Shown piece after piece: positions 1-8,856 of a stretch of 64,000 nt of DNA (positions within the stretch are counted from its first letter, which is position 1; the number at the start of each line of letters is the position of its first letter). The stretch covers positions 84,778-148,777 of the forward strand of contig JADKKK010000018.1 in assembly GCA_016720545.1 (NCBI GenBank). Reading direction: 5' to 3'. The notes beneath the pieces are model-generated. The model saw nothing but the letters and a program-made list of their open reading frames with translations, was not told where the DNA came from and did no database searches. The translations under genes were made by a program, and so were the position numbers. This DNA comes from Myxococcales bacterium (lineage in GTDB: Bacteria; Myxococcota_A; Polyangia; Polyangiales; Polyangiaceae).

Positions 1-1
1 C

Positions 2-316
2 GACATTCAGGTCTCGGGTATCACCGGGAACCTCACCGCCGAGGCGCAGGGCGCCGGCGACGTCGAGGCGTCGATCACGCCCACGAAGGGGAGCCTGATC
101 TCCATCGCGGCCGAGTTCGACGCGACCTTGCGACTCCCCGCCAACTTCGCAGCCGACAAGATCACCCTCCAGGCCGCCGATCCCAAAGACGTCGACGCCA
201 CGGCGTTCCCCGGCGTGAAGTCGGGCGAGGGCTTCGGCGCCGCGGGTGAGGGCGCGGCGAGCATCAGCGTGCGCAGCGTGGGCCTGATCGGCAAGGTGAA
301 GCTGGCCCGACAGTGA
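2..316 (+). CDS. C-terminal end of an adhesin-like beta-rich protein (partial)
   Basis: The reading frame is open from the window edge to a TGA at 314-316, giving the last 104 residues of a longer protein. The visible part alternates short hydrophobic and polar stretches rich in Gly, Ala, Val and Thr and has no cysteine, as in the right-handed beta structure of DUF4097-type putative adhesins. That assignment is a fold-level guess, because no diagnostic motif is visible. The gene ends 136 bp before the polysaccharide deacetylase on the same strand. The start, signal peptide and main domains lie outside the window, so no function can be given. Confidence 0.6.
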   Translation, partial: DIQVSGITGNLTAEAQGAGDVEASITPTKGSLISIAAEFDATLRLPANFAADKITLQAADPKDVDATAFPGVKSGEGFGAAGEGAASISVRSVGLIGKVKLARQ

Positions 317-452
317 GGCCACGCCTGTGCTAGAGGCCTGACGCCGTGCTTCTCTGCGTCTCTCCGGTGAGCCAGGTGTCCCGCGGTCGCGGGCGACGCC
401 CGTACAGCGGGCGCGCGAGCGCGGAGGCGCGGACGCCGCCGCGGAGGGCACC

Positions 453-1373
453 GTGAAGCTCGCGGCCATCAGCGTCGATCTCGACGAGATCCCCAACTAC
501 TACGCCATCCACGGCCTCTCCCCCCCACCGGCTGTCGAGGCGCTCGTCTACGACCTCGCGGTGCCGCGGCTCGTGGACGAGGCCGCGCTCGGCGGCTACC
601 CGCTCACGCTGTTCGCGGTGGGGGCCGATCTCGCCCGGGCGGCCTCTGGCGAGGCGCTCGCGCGGGCGGTTGGCGCCGGGCACGAGATCGCGAACCACTC
701 GCTCGACCACAGGTACGACCTCACCCGCCTTCCGCGCGCGGAGATCGTTCGCCAAATCGATCTTGGGGCGGCGGCCATCGAGGGCGCGGTCGGGCGACGC
801 CCGCGTGGGTTCCGCGCGCCGGGCTACACGATCACCGATCAGGTCTTCGACGTGCTCGCGGAGCTTGAGGTCGGCTACGACTCGTCGGTGTTCCCATGCC
901 CTTCCTACTGGGCTGCGAAGGCCGCGGCCGTCGGCATGATCCGCGCGCGCGGCCGGGTCAGCCACAGCGTCGTCGACACCCCGCGCGTGCTCACCGCGCC
1001 CATCCGCCCGTACCGCGTGGGCCGCCCGTACCACGCGCGCGGAGGGGGGCTCCTCGAGCTGCCCATCCAGGTCACGCCGACACTGCGCCTCCCTGTGATC
1101 GGCACGAGCCTCACCCTGGGCGGCCCCTTCGTGGCCCGCCGCCTCGTGGGCGCGTGCGTGAGCGAGCCCCTCGTGAACTTGGAGCTCCACGGCATCGACC
1201 TCCTCGACGCGGCCGACGGGCTCGAGGCTCTGAGCCCGCACCAGCCCGACGTGCGCGTGCCCCTGGCGCGAAAGCGCGCGTCGCTGCGGTCGGCCGTCGA
1301 TGTCCTGAGACGTGCAGGATACACGTTCGTGACGCTGGAGGAGGCCGCGGAGGCGCTCCGGGCTGCCGCCTAG
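453..1373 (+). CDS. polysaccharide deacetylase family protein (NodB domain)
   Basis: This 306-residue protein has the NodB (carbohydrate esterase 4) signature. Motif 1 acidic residues are at about D9/D11, the zinc-binding H-S-x-x-x-H motif is at N81-H86, and the R-A-P-G-Y motif is at 121-125. Such enzymes remove N- or O-acetyl groups from sugar polymers using a bound metal. The protein starts directly at the catalytic domain with no signal peptide or membrane segment, so it may act in the cytoplasm, for example on an intermediate of exopolysaccharide or lipopolysaccharide synthesis; this is inference. The GTG start is supported by GGAGGG at 443-448. It converges with the ABC ATPase gene 18 bp downstream. 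The substrate cannot be read from sequence. Confidence 0.88.
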   Translation: MKLAAISVDLDEIPNYYAIHGLSPPPAVEALVYDLAVPRLVDEAALGGYPLTLFAVGADLARAASGEALARAVGAGHEIANHSLDHRYDLTRLPRAEIVRQIDLGAAAIEGAVGRRPRGFRAPGYTITDQVFDVLAELEVGYDSSVFPCPSYWAAKAAAVGMIRARGRVSHSVVDTPRVLTAPIRPYRVGRPYHARGGGLLELPIQVTPTLRLPVIGTSLTLGGPFVARRLVGACVSEPLVNLELHGIDLLDAADGLEALSPHQPDVRVPLARKRASLRSAVDVLRRAGYTFVTLEEAAEALRAAA

Positions 1374-1391
1374 CGTCTCCTCAGGTGTGGC

Positions 1392-2201
1392 TCAGGTGCG
1401 TGCGGCAACACGCCGCACGTTCTGCACGTCGACCCCGGCGTTTCGGATGAACTCGCGGGCCTCTTCGCTCTCGCCGAAGGCGAGCTCGTCGGGCGTGCCG
1501 CGCGCGACGATGCGACCGCGGATGAGGAGCAGCGCCTGGTGCGCGATCCGAAAGCAGCTCGCGATGTCGTGCGAGATCACGAGGCTCGTCACGCCGAAGC
1601 GATCACGCATCTCCTCGATGAGGTCGTCGACGAGGCGGCTCGTGAGCGGGTCGAGCCCGCTTGTGGGCTCGTCGTAGACCAGGATCGGCGGCTCGAGCAT
1701 CAGCGCTCGGGCGAGCCCGACGCGCTTGCGCATGCCACCGGAGAGCTCGCTCGGGAACTTCTTGATGACGCTCGGGTCGAGCCCCAAGATGGTGAGCTTG
1801 TCGACCACGCGGTCCTTGATCTCGGCCGCGGAGAGCTTCGTGTGCTCCACGAGGGGGAAGGCGACGTTCTCCAGGACCGTGAACGAGTCGAGCAGCGCGG
1901 CGTACTGGTAGACCATGCCGAAGCTCTTGCGGACCTTGTTCAGCGCTCGCTCGCTGAGCCCCACGATGTTGGTGCCGTCGATCCAGATCTCTCCGCTCGT
2001 GGGCTGCTCCAAGGCAACGATGAGGCGCAGCAGGGTGGTCTTGCCCGCCCCAGAGCCGCCGATGATGACCGTGGTCTCGTTCCGACGTGCGTCGAAGTCG
2101 ATCCCCTTGAGCACCTCCTGGTCGCCGAACGTCTTCCTCACCCGCTTGAGCGAGATGATCACCTCGGAGGTGGACTTCAGCGCGCCGTGCTCGGAGGCCA
2201 T
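1392..2201 (-). CDS. ABC transporter ATP-binding protein, MlaF-like
   Basis: This 269-residue ABC ATPase has Walker A GGSGAGKTT at 48-56, the Q-loop glutamine at about 99, signature LSGGM at 153-157, Walker B ILVYDEP at 173-179 and the switch histidine at 211. The overall sequence, including a signature continuing with RKRVGLARAL, matches the MlaF/Ttg2A group, which powers lipid transport between inner and outer membrane together with a permease (MlaE) and an MCE-domain protein (MlaD). No mlaE or mlaD lies next to it here, so the partners must be elsewhere. The frame extends 59 codons further upstream, but the conserved domain begins shortly after ATG 2201 and the extension is low-complexity, so 2201 was chosen. 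Confidence 0.9.
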   Translation of the reverse strand: MASEHGALKSTSEVIISLKRVRKTFGDQEVLKGIDFDARRNETTVIIGGSGAGKTTLLRLIVALEQPTSGEIWIDGTNIVGLSERALNKVRKSFGMVYQYAALLDSFTVLENVAFPLVEHTKLSAAEIKDRVVDKLTILGLDPSVIKKFPSELSGGMRKRVGLARALMLEPPILVYDEPTSGLDPLTSRLVDDLIEEMRDRFGVTSLVISHDIASCFRIAHQALLLIRGRIVARGTPDELAFGESEEAREFIRNAGVDVQNVRRVAART

Positions 2202-2314
2202 GCGGCGCAGGGTGGCGCACGCGCCGAGCGGGTGCAAGCTCGCGTGCGAGCTCGCGTGCAAGTCTGCGCGCGAATCGGGGTCGCGTTGCGGAGGGAACTT
2301 GCTACCTTGCGCCC

Positions 2315-2593
2315 ATGACCCCCGTCGAGCTCGAAGCCGCCCTGAAGGCCCTTGATGTCCCAGCAAAAGCAGGCGCATACGTGCCTCCGGACGGCGTCAG
2401 CCTCACGCTTCACGTGGCATCGGGCGGCAGTAGCCTCGCCGTCGGGCGGGTCGAGCACCTGCGGGTCGCTGGCGAGCTCCTGGTCGCGCGGTCCCCGAAG
2501 ACCACGACCGCCGTGTTGTTGTCCGGCGTCATCGCCATCGGGCGCGAGGGCTCGGGCACCGAAGGGCGCCGCCCGGCCGGCTTCGGGGCGTGA
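2315..2593 (+). CDS. small hypothetical protein
   Basis: A 92-residue open frame with no recognised domain. The middle (about residues 25-75) alternates hydrophobic and polar residues as in a small beta-rich domain. There is no signal peptide and no cysteine. Its TGA stop (2591-2593) overlaps the GTG start of the following acyltransferase gene (2590-2592), a 4-nt GTGA overlap typical of translational coupling, and this is the main reason to believe it is a gene. It starts 113 bp from the divergent ABC ATPase gene, so the space between must hold promoters in both directions. Function unknown. Confidence 0.6.
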   Translation: MTPVELEAALKALDVPAKAGAYVPPDGVSLTLHVASGGSSLAVGRVEHLRVAGELLVARSPKTTTAVLLSGVIAIGREGSGTEGRRPAGFGA

Positions 2594-3405
2594 GCGGCGC
2601 GGGGGTCGTCTCGACGACCTTCTCTCACGGCCGCACCGCGCGCGTCACCGCGGCCGCGCTCGGCTGGTTCTTCGGCGCGGTGTTGCGCGTGCGGCGGCGA
2701 CACGTCGAGCGCGCGCTCCGTCGCGCGGGCCTCGAGCTCCCGGCGATGGCCGTCTACCGCGAGCTCGCGCGTCATGTCGTCGACCTCGTTGGCGTGGCGC
2801 TCTCGCGCAACCCCACGCTCGTCGCCTTCGGCCCGCACGCGCGCGCGGCGCTCGAGCGCGCGCGCGCGCGCGGCCCCGTCGTGATCGCGGCGTCGCACAC
2901 CGGCAACTGGGAGCTCGCGGCGTTCGCCCTCGCGACACTGTACCCCGTGAGCGTCGTGGCCAAGCGTCAGGGCGTGGGCCTTGCCGACCGCTTCGCGAGG
3001 GGCCTTCGCGCGCGCTTCGGCGTCGCCGTGATCGAACCTCGCGGGGCCTTCGCTTGGGCGTCGGCGGCCCTTCGCGCCGGGCGCGTGGTCGCGATGGCGA
3101 TAGACCAGGTCCCGGACCGCGCCGAGCACGGCGAGCCGTGTCCGTTTCTCGGCGCTGAGGCGCTGGTCGATCGCGCGCCCTTCGTGCTCGCGCGGCGGAC
3201 GGGGGCGGCGGTGTTGGTCGCGGTGTGCGAGGGTGGAGAGGTGCGGGTGCTAGGCGAGGTGAGCCCCGACGACCCGCGCGCGGCCGCGCGCGCCGCGACC
3301 GCGCTGCTCGAGCGACACGTGCTCGCCCACCCGGCGTCCTGGCTCTGGCTCCACCGACGGTGGCGTCGCCCGCCGCCGCGCCGCGGCGTGCAAGCTGCCG
3401 CGTAG
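2590..3405 (+). CDS. LpxL/HtrB-type lysophospholipid/lipid A acyltransferase
   Basis: This 271-residue protein has the H-x4-E catalytic motif of the LpxL/HtrB acyltransferase family as HTGNWE at 103-108 and the downstream DQ pair at 172-173. Members transfer a fatty acyl chain, usually from acyl-ACP, to lipid A precursors or related glycolipids at the inner membrane. A hydrophobic stretch near residues 20-35 could anchor it. Translation is probably coupled to the small gene upstream through the overlapping GTG start. The gene stands apart from other LPS genes, so whether the acceptor is lipid A or another glycolipid cannot be decided. Confidence 0.85.
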   Translation: MSGAGVVSTTFSHGRTARVTAAALGWFFGAVLRVRRRHVERALRRAGLELPAMAVYRELARHVVDLVGVALSRNPTLVAFGPHARAALERARARGPVVIAASHTGNWELAAFALATLYPVSVVAKRQGVGLADRFARGLRARFGVAVIEPRGAFAWASAALRAGRVVAMAIDQVPDRAEHGEPCPFLGAEALVDRAPFVLARRTGAAVLVAVCEGGEVRVLGEVSPDDPRAAARAATALLERHVLAHPASWLWLHRRWRRPPPRRGVQAAA

Positions 3406-3425
3406 AGCGTCGCCGAGCATGCCGC

Positions 3426-4190
3426 TCAGAACGTGTAGTGGACCTCGATGGGCACGGTGAAGTTGAACGCCGTGGTGCCGAGCGCCGTACGCGCGGTCTC
3501 CACCGACTCCGAGCCCGCGCTCGCGAACAGACCGAGGCCGGAGCGGAGCTGGAAGTTCTTCGACACCTGGTAGCCCACGTCGAGGTGGAGCGCGGCCGCG
3601 AAGCCCCGGGTGCTCAGAGACTCGTCCATCGGCGGGCCGCCCTCCTTCAGCAAGAGCCGACGATCGCTCCCGCCGAAGTAGAACCCGAGGCCGACCCCCG
3701 GCGTGAGCGCGAAGCGCGCCGTGATCGGGAATGTGTAGTGTGCAGTGACCTCCGTCAGCCAGTCGATCTCGGACGCCCCACCGCCGCCCTCGCGACCGGT
3801 GGACCGGCTCAGGAGGCCGAACGACACGCCGAGCGCGACGCGATCCACCACGTGCACCTGGAGGGTGGGCGTGAAGCGGAAGAAGAACGTCGTGCTGCTC
3901 TCGTTGTCGCCCACGAGGGACGCGGAGGACGCGCCCGTGTAGCTGAACGCGCTGCGGAGGCCGAGTATCCATGAGCCGCGCTGCCAGGGCAGCACGGGCA
4001 GCTCGGGCGGGCGCGCGGCGATCGCGGGGGGAGGTGAGCCGCGCTTCATGTGCTCGTAGTCGGAGAAGGGGCTCGGCTGCGCGCGCGCGGACCCGGCGCC
4101 GGCTCCCACTCCGGCGACGACTGCGAGCGTGACGAGCCCGCGGAGCGCGGCGGGCGTGGCGAGAGGGGGGACCTTCGCACGCGGGGTCAT
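3426..4190 (-). CDS. outer membrane beta-barrel-like protein
   Basis: This is a 254-residue exported protein. After about 12 residues there is a hydrophobic signal segment ending in an AGSARAQ-type cleavage site near residue 37. A region of alternating beta strands rich in Gly, Ser, aromatic and charged residues follows, and the chain ends in VHYTF, with the terminal phenylalanine typical of outer membrane barrels. Its ATG (4190-4188) overlaps the TGA of the DUF4398-like gene (4189-4187), so it is the last gene of a four-gene minus-strand operon. No specific family was recognised. A structural porin or a surface protein partnering the upstream genes is possible. Confidence 0.75.
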   Translation of the reverse strand: MTPRAKVPPLATPAALRGLVTLAVVAGVGAGAGSARAQPSPFSDYEHMKRGSPPPAIAARPPELPVLPWQRGSWILGLRSAFSYTGASSASLVGDNESSTTFFFRFTPTLQVHVVDRVALGVSFGLLSRSTGREGGGGASEIDWLTEVTAHYTFPITARFALTPGVGLGFYFGGSDRRLLLKEGGPPMDESLSTRGFAAALHLDVGYQVSKNFQLRSGLGLFASAGSESVETARTALGTTAFNFTVPIEVHYTF

Positions 4191-6628
4191 GGGGCTCCGT
4201 CGGCGAGCTCGAACTCGATCTCGTACGGGGGCCCGGCCTTGGCGGCGACCGCGGCTTCGGCCTCGACGAGCGCCTCGGGCACACCCCGGGCGACGAGCGC
4301 GGCGCGGAGCCGCTGCGCCCGCCCGAGCGCGAGGGTGGCGGCCGCTCGCGCCCCGTGTCGTACGACGAGGCGGACCCGGCGGAGCGCGGGGCGGTTGTCG
4401 GTGAGCGTTCGCGCGAGCGCTGCGACACTCGGCTCGCTCGTGGCGGCGAGCTCCGTCGAGTAGGGCCTCCACGCGAGCGGAGGTGTCAAGACGAGCTGGG
4501 GGCCCTCGCGCTTGACCCCGCGGACTTGCACCGGGATCTCGAACGGGGGAATGGCCGCGAAGCGAAGCCGCTGCGCGGCGCGATCGGCCTCGCGCAGCGC
4601 GTCGTCGAGGCGCCCGTCGGCGCGCGACGCGAGGGCGATGCCGAGCGCGACGCGGCCCCGGCTCGCGACCGCCGGATCGCAGCGCTGGCCGTCGCAGGTC
4701 GCCTTCGCGAGCTCCGCGGCTTCGAAGGCGCGATCGACTTCCGCCGCCGACGCGTGCGCGGGCTCGGGCGTAGTGCGCGAGGTGAGGGGCGCGCGGAGCG
4801 CGGCGACGAGGTGGAGCTCCGCGCGCCGCGCAAGCTCCATCGAGGCCGTGTAGCGCCCGTCGCCGAGCGCCCCGTGCGCTGCCGTCATCGTGGCGGCGAC
4901 GTCCGCCCGGTGCCCCGTGCGCGCGCTGCAGCGCGCCGACTCGCACGCCGTGACGAAGTCTGTTGCCGCGCGGAGGGCCCACTGCGCCTTGCGCCGCGCC
5001 TGTGCGAGGGCTTCCGGCGTGCCCGCGTCGGCGGGTGGAGTCGCGAGCGGAGCGACGAGGCGGCGCGCCGCATCCGCCAGGTGCGTCGCGGAATCGTACG
5101 CCCGGCGGTCCCACGCGTGGCGCGCGCGGAGGAGCAGCGCGTCGGCTTCGGTGAGCGGTCCGCGCAGGTGAGGGCTCGTCTGCTCTCCCTGGTCCCGCAG
5201 CGCGAGCGCGAGGAAGATGGCGCGGTAGGCGTCGCGCCAGGTCGGCTCGAAGCCTGGGAGAGGGGCCACCTGCGCGAGCCGCTCGTCGACGAACGCCGCC
5301 GTTCGTTTGGTCGCGTCGTCGTGCGCGGGCTCCGCGGTGCGTGATGGCGCGCCCGGGCGGCTCGAGGCCTCGTCCGCAGCAGGCGCCGCCCGTGAGGCCT
5401 CCTCCGCGAGCGCGATCGCCTCCGCGCACGATCCCGCCTTGAAGCGGGCCTCGGCCCTCCGAAACAGCGCGACCTGGGGCGCGCGCGGGTCCTCTCCCGC
5501 GGTCACCTGCAGGCCACGCTGGAGCTCGCCGCGGGCGCGCGCGCACAGCGCGGCGGATCGAAAGGTCTGGGCGGCCTTGCGCGCGCGCTGCGCCGCCTCG
5601 GCGTGGGCCCGGGCGGCCAGCGCTCGCTCGGCGGCGGAGAGCTCGGCGAGCCCTCCCTCCTTCGCCTCGCCGTCGGGGCACGCGTCCCGGGCGAGGCGCG
5701 CGTCGCGCAAGGCGGTCTCGGCGGCCTCGAGCGCGCCGTCGGCGGCCGCAGGGCGTGGGCGCGTGAGCAGGGCGGTGGCGCGGCCCGCGAGCTCGACGAC
5801 CTCCGCGTAGGAGCGCCGAAGGTACCACGTGTCGGCGGCCGCGAGGAGCGCGTCCGCGTTGGTCAGAGCCGGATCCGCAGGGGTGGCGGCGCGGACGCGG
5901 GCGAGCTCGACCTGCGCCTTCTGGAGCGCAGCGGCGGCCTTGCGTCGAGCGGGCTCGTTCTCGACCTCACCACGCGGGGACAGCGGCGCGGGACCCGCCG
6001 GCAGAGCCTGCGCGTCGCACGCGCGGAGGCGCTCCTGCGCGCGGACGGCGAGCTCGTACGCGCCCTCGTGGTCGCCCGCATCGAAGCGCCGCTGAGCGAG
6101 CTCGAACACGGCCTCGAATTCGCGGTACGGCCCGCCGCACGTCTGATCGCGGAGCTGTCCGAGCAGCTCGCTGCGGCGGAGCGCGAGGCGCACGAGCGCC
6201 CGCTCGGCGAGCGCTCGGAGGGAGCCGTCGTGGACGAGCGTCGGCCCGGCGGCGGTCGCGGGCGCCGCTGGCACCCTCGCCGGGTCGGGCTTCCCTCGCG
6301 CGGACCCGCGCTCCGCTCGCTCGAGCACCGCCGCGCTGCGCTCCGCCGTCTCGCGGATCGAGAAGTTGCGTGCAATGTGCACCTTTTGGAGCGCTTGCCG
6401 AGCGAGGAGCGTGGCCTGCTCCGCCTCGCCCCGCTCGGCCGCCTCCCGAGCGCGCTGCGCGAGGACCTTGGCCTCGGCGACCAGCTTGGGTCGCTGGACG
6501 GCGACGAGCCGCACTTCGCGGCGCTGCAGCGCCGCGTCCGCCTCCACCACCGCGGGGGGGATCGCCGCGGGTGTGCAGCCCAGCGCGCCGAGCGTCGCGA
6601 CGAGGCTCGCGAGCGCGACGCGCCTCAC
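4187..6628 (-). CDS. large DUF4398-like lipoprotein with helical repeats and OmpA-like C-terminus
   Basis: This 813-residue predicted lipoprotein has a short signal peptide ending in the lipobox LGALGC. A DUF4398-like Ala/Leu-rich helical segment follows (about residues 20-100), then a long series of Ala/Arg/Glu-rich helical repeats resembling TPR-type scaffolds with several Cys pairs. The last 80 or so residues follow the OmpA hydrophobic pattern but lack the usual acidic and Gly anchor residues, so peptidoglycan binding is uncertain. The GTG start (6628-6626) overlaps the TGA of the preceding gene. The same frame remains open 255 nt upstream of this start, across the C12 tract in the preceding gene. 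A periplasmic scaffold between outer membrane and cell wall is the likely role (inference). Confidence 0.7.
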   Translation of the reverse strand: MRRVALASLVATLGALGCTPAAIPPAVVEADAALQRREVRLVAVQRPKLVAEAKVLAQRAREAAERGEAEQATLLARQALQKVHIARNFSIRETAERSAAVLERAERGSARGKPDPARVPAAPATAAGPTLVHDGSLRALAERALVRLALRRSELLGQLRDQTCGGPYREFEAVFELAQRRFDAGDHEGAYELAVRAQERLRACDAQALPAGPAPLSPRGEVENEPARRKAAAALQKAQVELARVRAATPADPALTNADALLAAADTWYLRRSYAEVVELAGRATALLTRPRPAAADGALEAAETALRDARLARDACPDGEAKEGGLAELSAAERALAARAHAEAAQRARKAAQTFRSAALCARARGELQRGLQVTAGEDPRAPQVALFRRAEARFKAGSCAEAIALAEEASRAAPAADEASSRPGAPSRTAEPAHDDATKRTAAFVDERLAQVAPLPGFEPTWRDAYRAIFLALALRDQGEQTSPHLRGPLTEADALLLRARHAWDRRAYDSATHLADAARRLVAPLATPPADAGTPEALAQARRKAQWALRAATDFVTACESARCSARTGHRADVAATMTAAHGALGDGRYTASMELARRAELHLVAALRAPLTSRTTPEPAHASAAEVDRAFEAAELAKATCDGQRCDPAVASRGRVALGIALASRADGRLDDALREADRAAQRLRFAAIPPFEIPVQVRGVKREGPQLVLTPPLAWRPYSTELAATSEPSVAALARTLTDNRPALRRVRLVVRHGARAAATLALGRAQRLRAALVARGVPEALVEAEAAVAAKAGPPYEIEFELADGAP

Positions 6629-7122
6629 GGCTCGCCCCCGTCTGTCGCGCGGCCGGTCCCCGCGAACGGGGGCGCCACGCCGGAGGGGCGCGGGGTGGGC
6701 GCGTCGCCCGTCGTCGCGTCGCGGGTCGCCCCCGCCTCCGCCCCCGCCCCCCCATGGGGGGGGGGGGTAAGGCGAACCTCGGACCGCAGCATGGTGAGCT
6801 GACCCTCGGCGGTCTCGAGCAACAGGTCGCGCAGCTCCGGGTTCGTCGACGACCGCGTGAGCGCCTCGGCACGATCGAGCCACGCCTCCGCGCGCGTGAC
6901 CTCGAGCGGCTGCAGCCCGGGGTGCTCTTCCTTCAGCGCGGTGAGGGCGACCCGAAGCTGTACGGCGCGCTCCGTAGGATCGAGCCGCGGATCGGGGGCG
7001 TGAGGGCCCGTCTGCCCTGCTGCGAGCAAGGGCGCGCAGGCCGCCGCGAGCCCGCAGGCCGCCGCGAGCGCGACGAGCGACCGCGCGGTCCCCGAGACAC
7101 CGAGCTTCAGAAAATGGACCAC
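6625..7122 (-). CDS. small DUF4398-like lipoprotein with a C12 homopolymer tract
   Basis: A 165-residue protein with an N-terminal hydrophobic segment ending in LAAACAP, a probable lipobox. A helical Ala/Leu/Glu-rich stretch follows (about 45-110), similar in style to the N-terminal region of the next gene. The last 50 or so residues are low-complexity Gly, Ala, Thr and Pro. The GTG start at 7122 overlaps the preceding gene by 16 nt, and the stop overlaps the next start as GTGA. The coding strand carries 12 consecutive C at about codon 119-122, so slippage would change the C-terminus. The start is not certain because no strong ribosome-binding site is seen. Confidence 0.6.
   Translation of the reverse strand: MVHFLKLGVSGTARSLVALAAACGLAAACAPLLAAGQTGPHAPDPRLDPTERAVQLRVALTALKEEHPGLQPLEVTRAEAWLDRAEALTRSSTNPELRDLLLETAEGQLTMLRSEVRLTPPPHGGAGAEAGATRDATTGDAPTPRPSGVAPPFAGTGRATDGGEP
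6756..6767. repeat. 12-nt homopolymer G tract (C12 on the coding strand)
   Basis: Twelve consecutive G on the plus strand, preceded by seven C and the dinucleotide AT. It lies inside the small DUF4398-like gene. The frame entered by a +1 change (13 C) is open all the way into the downstream 813-residue protein. Confidence 0.95.
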
Positions 7123-8744
7123 TGGAGCCTCAAGCGAAGAGAGTGGGAGAGCTGAGTCTCGCGGAGCGCTGGGGTGTCCCGTCGCAGACCGAGCGTATAG
7201 ACGAGCGAGACGTGCCGGCTCAGGTGTGCCGAGGCCGACGTGTCCCAGCGGTAGATCGGGCGGTACTTTTCCTCTCCTTTGAACACGGCGCCGAACTGGT
7301 CTTCGCCCAAGAATCCGTCGAGGCGGGTGTCGAGGTCGAGCACGTTCCGCAGCGTCACCCCGGCCATCACCGTGGCCTCCATGCCGAACGTCCTGACGTC
7401 GGAGAGCGCCAGCAGCTCGAGCTCGCGACCGCTCCTGCGCGTCACCGCGCGCCCGTCGAAGAAGTACGCCTGGCGTGCCGCGAGGCCGCCGCGCATGGCG
7501 AACCGGAACATCTCGACCTCGAGCTTCGTGCCGAGCCCGGCGGCCTCCTGGAGGATGAGCGGGCCGAGCTCCGGGAACAAGCGGTACGCCTCCCCAGGGA
7601 CGAACGTCTCGTCGCGGGCGACGCTGCCGTCCTCCCGGGTCGTCACCGCGCGCATCGTGTCCGGCGCGTAGAAGCGGGTAGGGAAGATGGAGGTGGTGGC
7701 TGCGACCCGCGCGTACGGGCCCGCGACGCCGCCGAGCCGGTAGTTGTAGAGCGCCTCGGCGCGGACATCGTCCGTGACCTTCTGGAGAGGCAGCTCGGAG
7801 TTGCCGTTGGACGACAAAATACCGACCGCCGCGAGGTCGGTGAAGAGGCTCAGCTCGGCGAGGTGGCGTCCGGTGTCGATGCCGAGCTCGAGGCGGCTGT
7901 ACGCGCCGAGCGTGAGGGCGTCGCCGTTGTACGAGGAGAGCTGGTGCTGGCGGCTCCCGAGGGTCCCGTCGGCCGCCAGGGTCCAGCGGAGGCGGTAGAC
8001 GCTCGGCTCGACGATGACGTCGCCTTCGCCGAACTCGGTGCGCACGAGGCGCCCGTCTTCGACGACCACGCGGTACTGCACGGCCTCGCCTCGCGGCACG
8101 ACCAGGGCGACCGCGCCCTCGCGCGCCTTCGGATCGTCGCCGAGCGCGAGGACGTAGCGCCCGGCAGGGAGGGTGACGCCGAACGACGCCCGCTGCCCGG
8201 GCTTGAAGCTGGGGCGGAAGGGGCCGTGCACGCCCCCGAGCGCGTGCGGGCCTTCGCCGGTGGCTGCGACGACGAAGCTCTGGTCGACCGGCCGACCCTG
8301 CCCGTCGACGATCGCGACCCGGAGGACGCCGTAGGAAGGGCTGACCGCAGCGGTCTCGCCGGCGACCACCTCCACGTCGGCGCGGGCGCGGAGCTCCTTC
8401 GGGCCCGAGCCGATTCGCAGCCGATACCGGCCGGGCGGTACGGGCACGCGGCGCCCAAGGCGGGCGACGGTGAGCGTCTCGCCCTCGAGCTCGACGATGA
8501 CCGACGCGTCGTTGTCGGGTGTGGGGTCCAGATCGGGGACGAAGAGCGCTCCGTAACCATCCGGAATAACTGTTGAATCTGACTCGATCTCGTCCCGCGC
8601 CGCGCTGGCGGTCGGCGCCCCGGAGGCGTGGCGCGAGGTGGCGATCGCCAGGCCCAGCGCGAGGAGTCCCGCTGCGCGAGCCCGCGCTGTCGCCGCTCGG
8701 AGGCCGTAGGGCCGGGTCGCCTGGCACGCCATCCGTGTGACCAT
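7107..8744 (-). CDS. outer membrane beta-barrel-like protein with N-terminal beta domains
   Basis: This 545-residue exported protein heads the four-gene envelope operon. A signal peptide ends near residue 42 (ASGAP). Residues of about 70-250 form two or three Val/Gly-rich beta domains of a carboxypeptidase-regulatory or PEGA-like kind. Residues of about 260-545 alternate aromatic and polar residues as in a transmembrane barrel, ending in LQWSIF with the C-terminal Phe expected for BAM substrates. No enzymatic motif is visible. It overlaps the following gene by 16 nt. The divergent thiG gene begins 112 bp away, so a bidirectional promoter region lies at 8745-8856. A surface-exposed channel or anchor is likely, but the family is not recognised. 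Confidence 0.72.
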   Translation of the reverse strand: MVTRMACQATRPYGLRAATARARAAGLLALGLAIATSRHASGAPTASAARDEIESDSTVIPDGYGALFVPDLDPTPDNDASVIVELEGETLTVARLGRRVPVPPGRYRLRIGSGPKELRARADVEVVAGETAAVSPSYGVLRVAIVDGQGRPVDQSFVVAATGEGPHALGGVHGPFRPSFKPGQRASFGVTLPAGRYVLALGDDPKAREGAVALVVPRGEAVQYRVVVEDGRLVRTEFGEGDVIVEPSVYRLRWTLAADGTLGSRQHQLSSYNGDALTLGAYSRLELGIDTGRHLAELSLFTDLAAVGILSSNGNSELPLQKVTDDVRAEALYNYRLGGVAGPYARVAATTSIFPTRFYAPDTMRAVTTREDGSVARDETFVPGEAYRLFPELGPLILQEAAGLGTKLEVEMFRFAMRGGLAARQAYFFDGRAVTRRSGRELELLALSDVRTFGMEATVMAGVTLRNVLDLDTRLDGFLGEDQFGAVFKGEEKYRPIYRWDTSASAHLSRHVSLVYTLGLRRDTPALRETQLSHSLRLRLQWSIF

Positions 8745-8856
8745 GGCCGTCCGGCCGCCGCCGTGTCAACGAACCGGCGGCGATCCCGTCGGGGCCGGGG
8801 CGGAGTCGGAGGCCGGGGTGACTTGCCGTCCGGGACTACGCGAGGTAAGCGGAGGC

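Noticed and set aside
3426..5828. Very long Arg/Ala/Pro-rich frame covering parts of two envelope genes
   Set aside because: Only its C-terminal 254 codons show a signal peptide and coding character; the rest is antisense or out-of-frame to the DUF4398-like gene. The same reasoning removes other long shadow frames.
8745..8856. TPP riboswitch upstream of thiG
   Set aside because: No sequence resembling the conserved CTGAGA and ACCTGATCTGGATAATGC-type blocks is present.
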